Assembly (NCBI RefSeq): GCF_001894885.1
Contig: NZ_BCXB01000001.1
Span: forward strand, 62,001 to 126,000
DNA: 64,000 nt
Source of the DNA: Rhodococcus marinonascens NBRC 14363
Lineage (GTDB): Bacteria; Actinomycetota; Actinomycetes; Mycobacteriales; Mycobacteriaceae
Reading direction: 5' to 3'
In this document: piece after piece, positions 28,287 through 36,957 of the stretch
Numbering within the stretch: the first letter of the stretch is position 1
Layout: every line of letters starts with the position of its first letter
Program-made: the position numbers and the translations under genes
The notes under the pieces: model-generated
What the model was told of the DNA's origin: nothing
The model's database searches: none
What the model saw: the letters and a program-made list of their open reading frames with translations, nothing else

Positions 28287-28925
28287 CTACTCGGGTCTGC
28301 GGCTTCCGTCGCCTAGCAGCAGTTCAACGGTGAGTTCCAGCCGGTTCGCGACATCGGTCGCCGAAGATCGTCGTGTGAGCCAGGCCACCAGGTTCGACAG
28401 CCACACGTCGGAGATGACACGGGCAATGGCCAACTGTTCGGCAGTGGGCTCGGTGTCCGTCATGGCTCGCGCGAAGAGGCGGTCCATCAATCTGCCTACG
28501 TGGTCCACCTCTGCGGCCGCGGAGGCGTCGGCGAACATGAAGGCGCGCGTCATCGCTTCGGCCAACAGCGGGTCACGCTGCATGGCCCGGGTGATCTGGC
28601 TCAGGATCAGCTGCATCCGCTCGAGTTGGTTGCGACCCGGAGGGTTCTTGCCTCGAGAATCGATCCGCTCGAACTCACGCGCGAGCGCCGACACCAGCAG
28701 GTGCACCTTGGATGGAAAATATCGGTACAGCGTGCCCACCGCGACATCGGCGCGCTCGGCGACCGCCCGCATCTGCACGGCTTCGTATCCGCCCTTGGAG
28801 GCTAGGGACAGGGTGGCATCGAGGATGCGCTTGCGCCGGTCCTTCTGAGCGTTGGAACCGAGTTCGTCCTCGCCCAGCGTCGCCGCAGCGATCGGCGCGG
28901 ACTGTGATCGAGAGCTGATCGTCAT
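28287..28925 (-). CDS. kstR: TetR-family steroid catabolism repressor KstR
   Basis: This 212-residue repressor controls cholesterol catabolism genes and is released by 3-oxo steroid CoA thioesters in mycobacteria. The helix-turn-helix region is almost the same as in M. tuberculosis KstR (Rv3574): RRKRILDAT near 31, then GGYEAVQMRAVAERADVAVG and TLYRYFPSKVHLLVSAL. The C-terminal part VISDVWLSNLVAWLTRR is also conserved. It diverges from fadE34 as Rv3574 does from Rv3573c, with a perfect 14-base KstR box between them, so it should repress itself. Identification is from recalled similarity and context. Confidence 0.94.
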   Translation of the reverse strand: MTISSRSQSAPIAAATLGEDELGSNAQKDRRKRILDATLSLASKGGYEAVQMRAVAERADVAVGTLYRYFPSKVHLLVSALAREFERIDSRGKNPPGRNQLERMQLILSQITRAMQRDPLLAEAMTRAFMFADASAAAEVDHVGRLMDRLFARAMTDTEPTAEQLAIARVISDVWLSNLVAWLTRRSSATDVANRLELTVELLLGDGSRRPE

Positions 28926-28968
28926 AACCTGTTTTCCTTCGTGCCTTGACTCAGGGCCCGTGCCATAT

Positions 28969-28982
28969 TAGAACACGTTCTA
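28969..28982. promoter_or_regulatory. KstR operator between kstR and fadE34
   Basis: TAGAACACGTTCTA is a perfect 14-base palindrome and matches the known KstR consensus TnnAACnnGTTnnA. It lies 43 bases from the kstR start and 36 bases from the fadE34 start, so one box can control both genes. Confidence 0.9.
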
Positions 28983-29018
28983 GATGAATGTGTCATCTAA
29001 GAGAGGCGGATACTCGTT

Positions 29019-31181
29019 GTGACAATCGCCACCACCGAGGAACAGAGGGCGGCAGCGGGCTCGATCCGCGCTTGGGCGCGGGCCGCGAACCCAGTGGCCA
29101 CGGTACGCCTGGGGCCAGCAGATTCGTGGCGTTCCTCCTGGTCGTCCTTCGCCTCGCTCGGAACTTTTTCGGTCGCCGTACCCGACGAGGTCGGCGGGTC
29201 GGGAGCCGCGATCGTCGATCTCGCCGCCATGCTCGAGCAGGCGGCGAACGAACTCGTACCAGGCCCTGTGCTCTCCACCGCTCTCGTCGCTCTCGTGGTC
29301 GGGCGCAGCCCCGGCGCTGCATCGAAACGATGGTCCGAGGATCTTGCAGAGGGTGCGATGCCGTGCGCCGTGGCCCTAGGCAATCCTCCGGTTATCGCAA
29401 CGCTCGGCGCCGACGGCGGGTTGACGGTCACCGGTGACGCAGGCTTTGCGATCGGCGGCGACGCGGGGTTGTCGGTGCTGTTGCCGGCCGCGCTGGGCGA
29501 CGGACTGGTGTGGTGCCTGGTCGACGGCGAGTCCGACGGCTTGGAGATCACGTGTGCCGACCCGGTCGACAGGAGTCGTCCGCTCGCGCGTGTGCGCTGT
29601 GAGGGTGTGACGGTGGGGCCAGACCGGGTGATCACGGGCCTGAGGGACGGGCTGGTCTCCGACCTCGCCGCGACGTTGGCCGCGGCGGAGGCATCCGGCA
29701 TCGCTAACTGGTGTCTGCGAACGGCGGTGGAGTACGCGAAAATTCGAGAACAGTTCGGTAAGCCGATCGGATCGTTCCAGGCGATCAAGCACCTCTGCGC
29801 CGAGATGCTGTGCCGCGTGGAGCAGGCCGGCGCTGCGGCATGGGACGCAGCCGTGGCGGCGGAAGACGCGTGGGATGCGGACGGCGGCGAGTTGCCCATC
29901 TCTGCGGCGGTCGCCGCGTCGATCACGCTCGATGCGGCCGTCGAAACTGCGAAGGACTGCATTCAGGTGCTCGGCGGCATCGGCTTCACCTGGGAACACG
30001 ACGCCCACTTCTACCTGCGTCGGGCGGTGTCGCTGCGGCAACTGCTGGGCGGTTCCGCCCGATGGCGGGCACGCGTGGCCGAGCTGACTCGCAGTGGAGC
30101 GCGCAGGCACCTGTCGGTCGATCTCGGCGACCTCGACGACGAGCGTGCGCGGATCCGCGCCGAGGTTGCCGAACTGATGGCGCGGCCGGAATCCGAGCGT
30201 CGCGTGGCCCTCGCGGAGTCGGGTTATCTGGCCCCACACTGGCCGAGGCCGTACGGGCGGGGTGCGCTCGCTGCCGAGCAGATTCTGATCGAGGAGGAAC
30301 TGGCGGCCGTCGGCGTCGGCAGGCCCGATCTGGTAATCGGCTGGTGGGCTGTACCCACCGTTCTCGAGCACGGCAGCCCCGAGCAGATCGAGCGGTTCGC
30401 GACACCCACGTTGCGCGGTGAGATCACCTGGTGCCAGTTGTTCAGCGAACCTGGGGCAGGGTCCGATCTCGCGGCACTGCGGACGGTCGCCGAAAAGGTC
30501 GAGGGTGGGTGGAAGCTGAACGGTCAGAAGGTGTGGACATCGATGGCGAAAGAAGCGGATTGGGCAATCTGCCTTGCCCGTACCGACCGCGACGCACCCA
30601 AACACAAGGGCATCACCTACTTCCTCGTCGACATGGCGAGCCCCGGAATCACCGTCTCGCCGCTCCGTGAGATCACCGGCGACGCACTGTTCAACGAGGT
30701 GTATCTCGAGGATGTGTTCGTGCCCGACGAGTGCGTCGTCGGCAATCTCGGCGACGGCTGGAAACTCGCCCGCACCACGCTGGCGAACGAGCGCGTCGCG
30801 ATGGGCGGGGGATCGTCACTCGGCGATGCGGTGGAGGAACTGCTTCGACTCGCGGGCGACGGTGACCCGGTGACCGACGATCGGTTGGGTCAGTTGATCG
30901 GCAACGCCCTCGTCGGATCGCAACTCGAACTGCGCACCACGCTTCGGCAACTCGACGGGCAAGACCCAGGACCCGAATCGAGTGTGCGCAAGTTGGTGGG
31001 CGTTCGCCAGCGCCAGGCGGTTGCCGAATTCGCCCTGGAACTCGGTGGCGTCGAGGGCTTGGTGGACGGTCCGCTGTCGCGGGAATTCCTCAACACCCGC
31101 TGCCTGTCGATCGCGGGCGGGACGACGCAAATCCTGTTGACGGTCGCGGCTGAGCGCATCCTCGGCTTGCCACGCGGCTGA
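29019..31181 (+). CDS. fadE34: Fused acyl-CoA dehydrogenase FadE34-like (ChsE3)
   Basis: This 720-residue protein holds two acyl-CoA dehydrogenase domains in tandem, like M. tuberculosis FadE34 (Rv3573c, ChsE3), which desaturates 3-oxo-steroid side-chain CoA thioesters. The C-terminal domain has the flavin-binding motifs WCQLFSEPGAGSDLAAL near residue 474 and a catalytic-region match RCLSIAGGTTQILLTVAAERI at the end; the N-terminal domain (EYAKIREQFGKPIGSFQAIKH, CIQVLGGIGFTWEHDAHFYLR) appears to be the second, partly degenerate half. The start is GTG 29019. It is transcribed from the KstR-box promoter shared with kstR. Confidence 0.92.
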   Translation: MTIATTEEQRAAAGSIRAWARAANPVATVRLGPADSWRSSWSSFASLGTFSVAVPDEVGGSGAAIVDLAAMLEQAANELVPGPVLSTALVALVVGRSPGAASKRWSEDLAEGAMPCAVALGNPPVIATLGADGGLTVTGDAGFAIGGDAGLSVLLPAALGDGLVWCLVDGESDGLEITCADPVDRSRPLARVRCEGVTVGPDRVITGLRDGLVSDLAATLAAAEASGIANWCLRTAVEYAKIREQFGKPIGSFQAIKHLCAEMLCRVEQAGAAAWDAAVAAEDAWDADGGELPISAAVAASITLDAAVETAKDCIQVLGGIGFTWEHDAHFYLRRAVSLRQLLGGSARWRARVAELTRSGARRHLSVDLGDLDDERARIRAEVAELMARPESERRVALAESGYLAPHWPRPYGRGALAAEQILIEEELAAVGVGRPDLVIGWWAVPTVLEHGSPEQIERFATPTLRGEITWCQLFSEPGAGSDLAALRTVAEKVEGGWKLNGQKVWTSMAKEADWAICLARTDRDAPKHKGITYFLVDMASPGITVSPLREITGDALFNEVYLEDVFVPDECVVGNLGDGWKLARTTLANERVAMGGGSSLGDAVEELLRLAGDGDPVTDDRLGQLIGNALVGSQLELRTTLRQLDGQDPGPESSVRKLVGVRQRQAVAEFALELGGVEGLVDGPLSREFLNTRCLSIAGGTTQILLTVAAERILGLPRG

Positions 31182-31228
31182 CTCGGACGACGACGGGGCT
31201 TTTGCGCGTTCGAGGATGGTGATACAAC

Positions 31229-31242
31229 TAGAACACGTTCTA
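31229..31242. promoter_or_regulatory. KstR operator before the igr-like operon
   Basis: This is an exact copy of the box TAGAACACGTTCTA, 22 bases before the GTG start of the fadE28-like gene. It indicates that fadE28-fadE29-chsH2-chsH1-ltp2 has its own KstR-controlled promoter rather than only reading through from fadE34. Confidence 0.9.
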
Positions 31243-31264
31243 AATCGAAAGTGGGTTTTTCAGC

Positions 31265-32305
31265 GTGGACTTCACTCGAGATGAAACCCAGGAGGCCGTG
31301 GTGCAGGTCGCTGCCGGACTCCTGGCCCGCGACCTGGAAGGCGACGCCCTGTGGGCAGCGTTCGCCGAAGCCGATCTGCTCACGCTTGCCTTGCCGGAAC
31401 GTCTCGGCGGCGAGGGTCTCTCGGTCACCGATATTGGCGCCCTCCTCACCGAGGTAGGGAGGAGGGCGGCACTGGTCCCCGCGCTCGCGACCCTCGGGTT
31501 CGGGGTGCTGCCCATCGTGGCGCTGGGCGAGGACTCTCAGCAGGATGCCCTGCTGACCGGTCTTGCCGACGGCCGCGTGTTCACCGCCGCGCTCGTCGAA
31601 CCCGGCGCGCAGTTCCCGGCCCGGCCCTCGGTGACTGCGGTCGCCGACGGAGATGCCTATCGCGTCGCCGGGCGAGTGCTGGCGGTTCCGTTCGCGGAGA
31701 GGGCTTACCGGATCCTGGTTCCGACCGACTCCGGTGTCGTGCTGGTCGAACCGGGCGCGGACGGGGTCACGCTCACTCCCACACCGTCAGCGTCGGGCAG
31801 TCCGGAGTTCGCGATCACCTTCGACGACGCGCCTGCCGAACTTCTCGCACCCGGCGAGGACGCCGTGCAGACTCTCTATCGCATCGCACTGGCGTCGATC
31901 GGCGCTGTCGCAGACGGACTGCTTTCGGGTGCAACGGTTCTGACCGGAGAACACCTCGCCACCCGGCATCAGTTCGGCAGGCCACTGGCTACGTTCCAGG
32001 CCGTCTCCCAGCAGATCGCGGACGTCTATGTCACTTCACGCACGCTTCACGTGTCCGCACTCGCGGCGTCGTGGCGTGTGTCCGAAGGTCTGGACGCACA
32101 GGACGATTTGGACGTCATGGCGTACTGGGTCGCCGCGGAGGTGCCCGCCGCGATGCAGGTATTGCACCATCTTCACGGCGGTATCGGTGTTGACGTCACC
32201 TATCCGCTGCATCGGTATTACTCGACCGCCAAAGACCTGGCCCGCCTCGTGGGCGGCGCCTCGTACCGACTCGACCTCGTGGGGGCCCGATGTTCATCGA
32301 TCTGA
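31265..32305 (+). CDS. fadE28: Acyl-CoA dehydrogenase subunit FadE28-like (ChsE1 alpha/beta partner)
   Basis: This 346-residue acyl-CoA dehydrogenase corresponds to M. tuberculosis FadE28 (Rv3544c), which with FadE29 forms the ChsE1-ChsE2 heterotetramer that desaturates the three-carbon steroid side chain. The fold is recognisable (FADLLTLALPERLGGEGLS-like start, HLATRHQFGRPLATFQAVSQQ, LHHLHGGIGVDVTYPLHRYY), but the FAD-binding middle region is weak, as expected for the non-flavin-binding subunit. GTG start at 31265; the stop overlaps the fadE29-like start by 16 bases, so stoichiometric coupling is likely. Confidence 0.85.
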   Translation: MDFTRDETQEAVVQVAAGLLARDLEGDALWAAFAEADLLTLALPERLGGEGLSVTDIGALLTEVGRRAALVPALATLGFGVLPIVALGEDSQQDALLTGLADGRVFTAALVEPGAQFPARPSVTAVADGDAYRVAGRVLAVPFAERAYRILVPTDSGVVLVEPGADGVTLTPTPSASGSPEFAITFDDAPAELLAPGEDAVQTLYRIALASIGAVADGLLSGATVLTGEHLATRHQFGRPLATFQAVSQQIADVYVTSRTLHVSALAASWRVSEGLDAQDDLDVMAYWVAAEVPAAMQVLHHLHGGIGVDVTYPLHRYYSTAKDLARLVGGASYRLDLVGARCSSI

Positions 32306-33441
32306 CCGACGAGCAGCGTGAACTGCAAGCGGAACTTCGACGCTACTTCTCTGGACTGATCAGCCCGGCCGAGGCAGCGGCGATGCGCACGGAGCGCCAC
32401 GGATCCACCTACCGTGAGGTCATCCGCAGGATGGGCAAGGACGGTTGGCTCGGAGTCGGCTGGCCGGTGGAGTTCGGTGGTCGCGGTTTCGGAGAGATCG
32501 AACAGCAGATCTTCGTCAACGAGGCCACGCGAGCGGATATCCCGCTGCCCGCCGTCACACTGCAGACGGTCGGTCCCACCCTGCAGAAGTACGGGACGGC
32601 GGAGCAGAAGCGCAAGTTCCTGCCCGCGATTCTGGCCGGTGAGGTGCACTTCGCGATCGGCTACACCGAACCCGAGGCCGGCACCGACCTCGCGGCACTG
32701 CGTACCGCGGCCGTACGGGTGGGCGACGAGTACATCGTCAACGGTCAGAAAATCTTCACCACCGGCGGCCACGACGCCGATTACCTGTGGCTCGCAGTGC
32801 GGACGGGGTCGGCGGATTCGCGTCATCGGGGTATCTCGATCCTCATCATGGACACCAAGGACCCGGGCTACAGTTGGACGCCGATCATCACCTGCGACGG
32901 CGCGCATCATGTCAACGCCACCTACTATTCCGACGTCCGGGTCCCCGTCGAAATGCTCGTGGGGGAGGAGAATCAGGGTTGGCGACTGATCACCACCCAA
33001 CTCAACCACGAGCGCGTCATGCTGGGGCCCGCCGGTCGCGTCGGAGGTCTCTACGATCGCATCCGGAACTGGTCTGCGGCACACGATCTGCTCGACGAAC
33101 CGGACGTCCGGCGCGTGCTCGGCGAGATTCATGCGACGTACCGACTCAACGAACTGCTCAACTGGCAGGTGGCGTCGAGTGATTCGGACGTCATCGACAT
33201 CGCCGACGCTTCTGCGACAAAAGTGTTTGCCACCGAACGTATTCAGCGGATCGGCAGGCTCGTCGAGGAGATTGTCGGGCGGTATGGCGATCCCGCGGAT
33301 CCGGAGACCGCCGACCTGATGCGCTGGCTCGACATGCAGGCGAAACGCAACCTGGTGATCACGTTCGGGGGCGGCGTCAACGAGGTGATGCGCGAGCTGA
33401 TCGCGACCGCCGGCCTGAAGCTGCCCCGAGTCCCGCGATAG
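32290..33441 (+). CDS. fadE29: Acyl-CoA dehydrogenase subunit FadE29-like
   Basis: This 383-residue acyl-CoA dehydrogenase corresponds to FadE29 (Rv3543c). Flavin-binding motifs are FAIGYTEPEAGTDLAALRT near residue 120 and YIVNGQKIFTTGGHDADYLWLAV near 148. The catalytic-base region differs from simple fatty acyl enzymes, as in other sterol heterotetramer subunits. It partners the upstream FadE28-like subunit on 3-oxo-4-pregnene-20-carboxyl-CoA (established for the M. tuberculosis proteins). chsH2 begins 14 bases downstream. Confidence 0.87.
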   Translation: MFIDLTDEQRELQAELRRYFSGLISPAEAAAMRTERHGSTYREVIRRMGKDGWLGVGWPVEFGGRGFGEIEQQIFVNEATRADIPLPAVTLQTVGPTLQKYGTAEQKRKFLPAILAGEVHFAIGYTEPEAGTDLAALRTAAVRVGDEYIVNGQKIFTTGGHDADYLWLAVRTGSADSRHRGISILIMDTKDPGYSWTPIITCDGAHHVNATYYSDVRVPVEMLVGEENQGWRLITTQLNHERVMLGPAGRVGGLYDRIRNWSAAHDLLDEPDVRRVLGEIHATYRLNELLNWQVASSDSDVIDIADASATKVFATERIQRIGRLVEEIVGRYGDPADPETADLMRWLDMQAKRNLVITFGGGVNEVMRELIATAGLKLPRVPR

Positions 33442-33455
33442 GAGTGCCGCCTCAC

Positions 33456-34502
33456 ATGAGTTCCGAACAGATCCTCGCTGCCGCAGAAAAGATTCGGGCT
33501 GCAGGCCCGAGCGCCCCGCGCGCCGGACGCGACCCGGTCAATCTGCCGATGATACGCAACTGGGTGGAGGCGATCGGCGACAAGAACCCGATCTACGTCG
33601 ACAAGGCGGCCGCGCAGGCCGCCGGGCACGACGACATTGTCGCCCCGCCTGCGATGGCGCAGGTGTGGACGATGCAGGGCCTGAACGCCGTTCGGCAGAG
33701 CGATGACCCATTGGGGCGCATGACGAATATCCTCGACGAGGCCGGGTTCACGTCGGTGGTTGCGACCAACTGCGATCAGATCTATCACCGCTACCTGAAG
33801 GTCGGTGAAGAGGTCACCGTCTCCACTACGCTCGAGGATGTCGTCGGGCCCAAGAAGACCGCACTCGGCGAAGGATGGTTCTACACCACCCGCGCCGTGT
33901 GGAGCGTCGCGAAAGGCGACGGCGCCGACGAGGTGGTGGCCGAGATGCTCTTCCGCATCCTGAAGTTTGTTCCCGCACCCAAACCCACTGAACCAATGTC
34001 ACATTCGGATGGTCAGACTGCACCGATGTCACATTCGGCGAACGGTCGGGGCGCGTCGATCGAGGATCTGGACCCCACGAAGATGATGCGGCCCGGCGCA
34101 TCGCCGGACACACAATTTTTCTGGGACGGTGTGGCCGCCCACGAGTTGCGGATCCAGAAGCGTGATGACGGTACGCTGGCGCACCCGCCGGTCCCCTCAC
34201 TGTGGAAGGACAAGGCCGAGACGACGGACTACGTAGTGGCGTCGGGTCGCGGAACCGTATTCAGTTTCGTGGTCCATCACGCACCGAGGGTCCCGGGGCG
34301 CTCGTTGCCGTTCGTGGTGGCCCTCGTCGAACTGGAGGAAGGCGTCCGCATGCTCGGCGAGCTACGCGGGGTAGCGCCCGAGGAGGTGCAGGTCGGGATG
34401 CCGGTCGAGGCAATCTATCTCGACTTTCCCGGAGACGACGACACCGGCGGTGCGCCGTGGACGCTGTATGCGTGGCAGCGCGGAGCGAAGGAGCAGCCAT
34501 GA
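33456..34502 (+). CDS. chsH2: ChsH2-like enoyl-CoA hydratase subunit (MaoC-like + DUF35) with in-frame repeat insertion
   Basis: This 348-residue protein has two domains as in M. tuberculosis ChsH2 (Rv3542c): an N-terminal MaoC-like hot-dog fold (DPVNLPMIRNWVEAIGDKNP near 28, APPAMAQVWTM near 67, ATNCDQIYHRYLKVGEEV) and a C-terminal DUF35 domain (FFWDGVAAHELRIQKRDDG, GTVFSFVVHH) that recruits Ltp2. It hydrates the desaturated side-chain CoA together with ChsH1. The interdomain linker is longer than in the family and contains PMSHS twice, ten residues apart, encoded by a repeat element. Start ATG 33456 with AGGAG; the stop overlaps chsH1 by four bases. Confidence 0.88.
   Translation: MSSEQILAAAEKIRAAGPSAPRAGRDPVNLPMIRNWVEAIGDKNPIYVDKAAAQAAGHDDIVAPPAMAQVWTMQGLNAVRQSDDPLGRMTNILDEAGFTSVVATNCDQIYHRYLKVGEEVTVSTTLEDVVGPKKTALGEGWFYTTRAVWSVAKGDGADEVVAEMLFRILKFVPAPKPTEPMSHSDGQTAPMSHSANGRGASIEDLDPTKMMRPGASPDTQFFWDGVAAHELRIQKRDDGTLAHPPVPSLWKDKAETTDYVVASGRGTVFSFVVHHAPRVPGRSLPFVVALVELEEGVRMLGELRGVAPEEVQVGMPVEAIYLDFPGDDDTGGAPWTLYAWQRGAKEQP
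33994..34038 (+). repeat. In-frame repeat element inside the chsH2 linker
   Basis: ATGTCACATTCGG occurs at 33996-34008 and again at 34026-34038, a 30-base period, with GTCAGACTG (34012-34020) between them. The same core, GTCAGACTG followed five bases later by ATGTCACAT, occurs in the hairpin at 62045-62095. This suggests a dispersed repeat that entered the gene at the domain linker without breaking the frame. Confidence 0.65.
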
Positions 34503-34921
34503 CGTCCACCCTCGAGATCACGGTGGGAACGACACTTCCGGAACTGTCCATCAAGGCCGACCCCACGTTCGTGGTGTCGACCGCGATCGCGACTCGCGAT
34601 TTCCAGGACGTTCACCACGACCGCGACCTGGCGCAGCAACGCGGGTCGAAGGACATCTTCGCCAACATCCTCACCGATACCGGTCTGGTCCAGCGGTTCG
34701 TCACCGACTGGGCGGGCCCGAAAGCCGTGATTCGGTCGATCGCGTTGCGTCTCGGGGTGCCTTGGTACGCCTACGACACCCTGACGCTCAGCGGAACGGT
34801 GGCATCGATGAACGACGGCGTCATCACGCTCGACATCATCGGCCGCAACGGTCTTGGTGACCACATCACATCCACGGTGACCCTGGTCCTGAACGACCAG
34901 ACGAACGGAGCGAGCGCATGA
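34499..34921 (+). CDS. chsH1: ChsH1-like MaoC hydratase subunit, copy 1
   Basis: This 140-residue single hot-dog protein corresponds to ChsH1 (Rv3541c), the catalytic partner of ChsH2 in hydrating the steroid side-chain enoyl-CoA. The catalytic Asp/His region is TRDFQDVHHDRDLAQ near residue 36, followed by GSKDIFANILTDTGLVQRF and LGVPWYAYDTLTLSG, all very close to the mycobacterial protein. ATG 34499 overlaps the chsH2 stop (ATGA) and its own stop overlaps ltp2 (ATGA), so the three are tightly coupled. A second, nearly identical intact copy lies at 36958. Confidence 0.9.
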   Translation: MTSTLEITVGTTLPELSIKADPTFVVSTAIATRDFQDVHHDRDLAQQRGSKDIFANILTDTGLVQRFVTDWAGPKAVIRSIALRLGVPWYAYDTLTLSGTVASMNDGVITLDIIGRNGLGDHITSTVTLVLNDQTNGASA

Positions 34922-36087
34922 GCGGGCTATCGGGCAAGGCTGTGATCGCCGGTATCGGCGCCACCGACTTCTCGAAGGACTCCGGTCGCAGCGAATTGCG
35001 GCTTGCCGCGGAGGCTGTGACGGCGGCACTCGAGGACGCCGGTCTGACCCCGGCCGATGTCGACGGACTGACGTCGTTCACAATGGATACCAACACCGAA
35101 GCGGCAGTTGCCCGTTCGGTGGGAATCCCGAACCTGAAATTCTTCAGCCGTATCCACTACGGCGGCGGTGCCGCGTGCGCGACGGTGCAGCAGGCGGCGA
35201 TGGCCGTCGCGACCGGTGTGGCCGAGGTGGTGGTTGCGTACCGGGCGTTCAACGAGCGGTCGGGGACGCGCTTCGGTCAGGTGAACTCCGGCCTCGTGGG
35301 GCAGGTGAACTCGTCGGGCACGGATAACGCATTTTCCTACCCACACGGACTGTCGACCCCGGCGGCGTTCGTCGCCATGGTCGCACAGCGGTATATGCAC
35401 GAGTACGGCGCCACGAGTGAGGACTTCGGACGGGTCGCAGTCACCGACCGGAAGCACGCGGCCAACAACCCCGACGCGTTCTTCTACGGCAAACCGATCA
35501 CCCTCGAAGACCATCAGAACTCGCGTTTCATAGCGGAACCACTGCACCTGCTCGATTGTTGCCAGGAGTCGGACGGCGGTATCGCGATCGTGGTCACGTC
35601 GCCGGAGCGGGCTAAGGACCTGAAGCAGAAACCGGCGGTCATCGCGGCGGCCGCCCAGGGAAGCGGCAGCGACCAGTACATCATGACCAGTTACTACCGA
35701 CCCGAACTCGCCGGGCTGCCCGAGATGGAACTCGTGGGCAGGCAATTGTGGCAGCAGGCAGGCCTAGGACCGCAGGATATGGACGTGGCTGTGCTCTACG
35801 ACCACTTCACACCATACGTATTGATGCAACTCGAAGAACTCGGCTTCTGCGGTCGCGGCGAGGCCAAGGACTTCATTGCCGGCGGTGCGCTCGAACTCGA
35901 CGGCACGCTGCCGTTCAACACCCATGGCGGTCAACTCGGTGAGGCCTACATCCACGGCATGAACGGTATCGCTGAGGGCGTGCGTCAGATTCGCGGAACA
36001 TCCGTGAACCAGGTCTCGGGCGTACAGAACGTTCTCGTTACCGCCGGGACCGGTGTACCCACGTCAGGGTTGGTGCTGACAGCATAG
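34918..36087 (+). CDS. ltp2: Ltp2-like lipid-transfer protein/thiolase-fold aldolase
   Basis: This 389-residue thiolase-superfamily protein corresponds to Ltp2 (Rv3540c), the retro-aldolase that splits the hydrated side chain to propionyl-CoA and a 17-keto steroid, acting with ChsH2's DUF35 domain. Visible features are VIAGIGATDFSKDSGRSELRL at the N-terminus, HYGGGAACATVQQAAMAVATG near 80, LLDCCQESDGGIAIVV near 215 and PFNTHGGQLGEAYIHGMNG near 330. It lacks a standard thiolase Cys arrangement, as do Ltp2 enzymes. It is the intact copy; the duplicated one is broken. Confidence 0.9.
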   Translation: MSGLSGKAVIAGIGATDFSKDSGRSELRLAAEAVTAALEDAGLTPADVDGLTSFTMDTNTEAAVARSVGIPNLKFFSRIHYGGGAACATVQQAAMAVATGVAEVVVAYRAFNERSGTRFGQVNSGLVGQVNSSGTDNAFSYPHGLSTPAAFVAMVAQRYMHEYGATSEDFGRVAVTDRKHAANNPDAFFYGKPITLEDHQNSRFIAEPLHLLDCCQESDGGIAIVVTSPERAKDLKQKPAVIAAAAQGSGSDQYIMTSYYRPELAGLPEMELVGRQLWQQAGLGPQDMDVAVLYDHFTPYVLMQLEELGFCGRGEAKDFIAGGALELDGTLPFNTHGGQLGEAYIHGMNGIAEGVRQIRGTSVNQVSGVQNVLVTAGTGVPTSGLVLTA

Positions 36088-36119
36088 GGTCCGCGGGATT
36101 CTGATCACCCCTACGCCGC

Positions 36120-36560
36120 TTATTCCCGTAGACGAGTCAGCGCCACGACAGGAATGGTGCGGATACCTGCGGTTTTCTCCGCGTATTCGGCGAATCCTGG
36201 ATAGCGGCTGGCCTGTTCGTTGAAGATGTCGTCTCGTTCGTCGCCGGTGACTTCGTTGACGGATACGGAATAGGATTCGGTGCCGCGCTCGACCTCTGCC
36301 GCTCCGGCGGCGACGAGATTGTGATACCAGTCGGGATTGGTGGGGGCGCCTGCCTTCGAGGCGAAAACGTAAATTCTGTCCGGAGCGGTCTCGTCCGGCA
36401 TGTACATCATGGGGGACACCATGGCGCGTCCCGACTTCCGGCCATGATGATGCAACAGCACCATCGGTGCCCCTTCGAATGGGCCACCCACGCGGCCCTC
36501 GTTGGCGCGGAATTCTGCGATTATGTTTGCGTTCCAGTCATTGGGGTTCGGTGTGTTCAT
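36120..36560 (-). CDS. Deazaflavin (F420)-dependent nitroreductase-family protein, copy 1
   Basis: This 146-residue protein of the DDN/FDOR family is a small split-barrel oxidoreductase that usually binds F420. Family motifs are MVLLHHHGRKSGRAMVSPMMY (split around residues 33-53), IYVFASKAGAPTNPDWYHNLV and GIRTIPVVALTR at the C-terminus. It is convergent with ltp2, 32 bases away. AGGAGAG lies before its ATG. Whether it acts on steroids is unknown; a related copy sits in the second duplication unit. Confidence 0.88.
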   Translation of the reverse strand: MNTPNPNDWNANIIAEFRANEGRVGGPFEGAPMVLLHHHGRKSGRAMVSPMMYMPDETAPDRIYVFASKAGAPTNPDWYHNLVAAGAAEVERGTESYSVSVNEVTGDERDDIFNEQASRYPGFAEYAEKTAGIRTIPVVALTRLRE

Positions 36561-36957
36561 CTGAGTTCTCTCCTAGTCTCGTCTCGTGTATTGAGGTGGC
36601 CGGATCGGACGAGTGCGAGCTACGCGCTGGACATCGACCTCTCGGTCGTGACGATCTGCGCAGGTGGCATGGACTTCAACCTCGCCGCAGGCAGTGTGGG
36701 CCAACCCAACATACAGTATGTGACATCGACTACTTCGGTCATTTGCCGTCGTACTGCGAACCAGGCGCAAAGGAAATCGTTGCGCCAGCACAAGGCCTCA
36801 CAAGAGGCGGATGACAAGCCGGCGTGGACGCCTGAGCTCGCAACGCGACTGAATCCGCACAATTCCGGGCCAAGGCGATCTACCTCGACTTTCCCGGAGA
36901 CGAAGACACCGGCGGCGCGCCGTGGACGCTGTATGCGTGGGCGGCGAAGGAGCAGTC

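Larger units (their letters stand above)
34409..36870 (+). repeat. Tandem duplication, unit 1
   Basis: This 2.46-kb unit spans the last 94 bases of chsH2, chsH1, ltp2, the convergent ddn-like gene and about 310 bases of non-coding DNA upstream of it (36561-36870). It is repeated directly at 36874-39098 at high identity. The non-coding tail holds only the ddn-like promoter; both copies begin with the same GAGTTCTCTCCTAG leader, and I see no gene in it. Confidence 0.92.
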
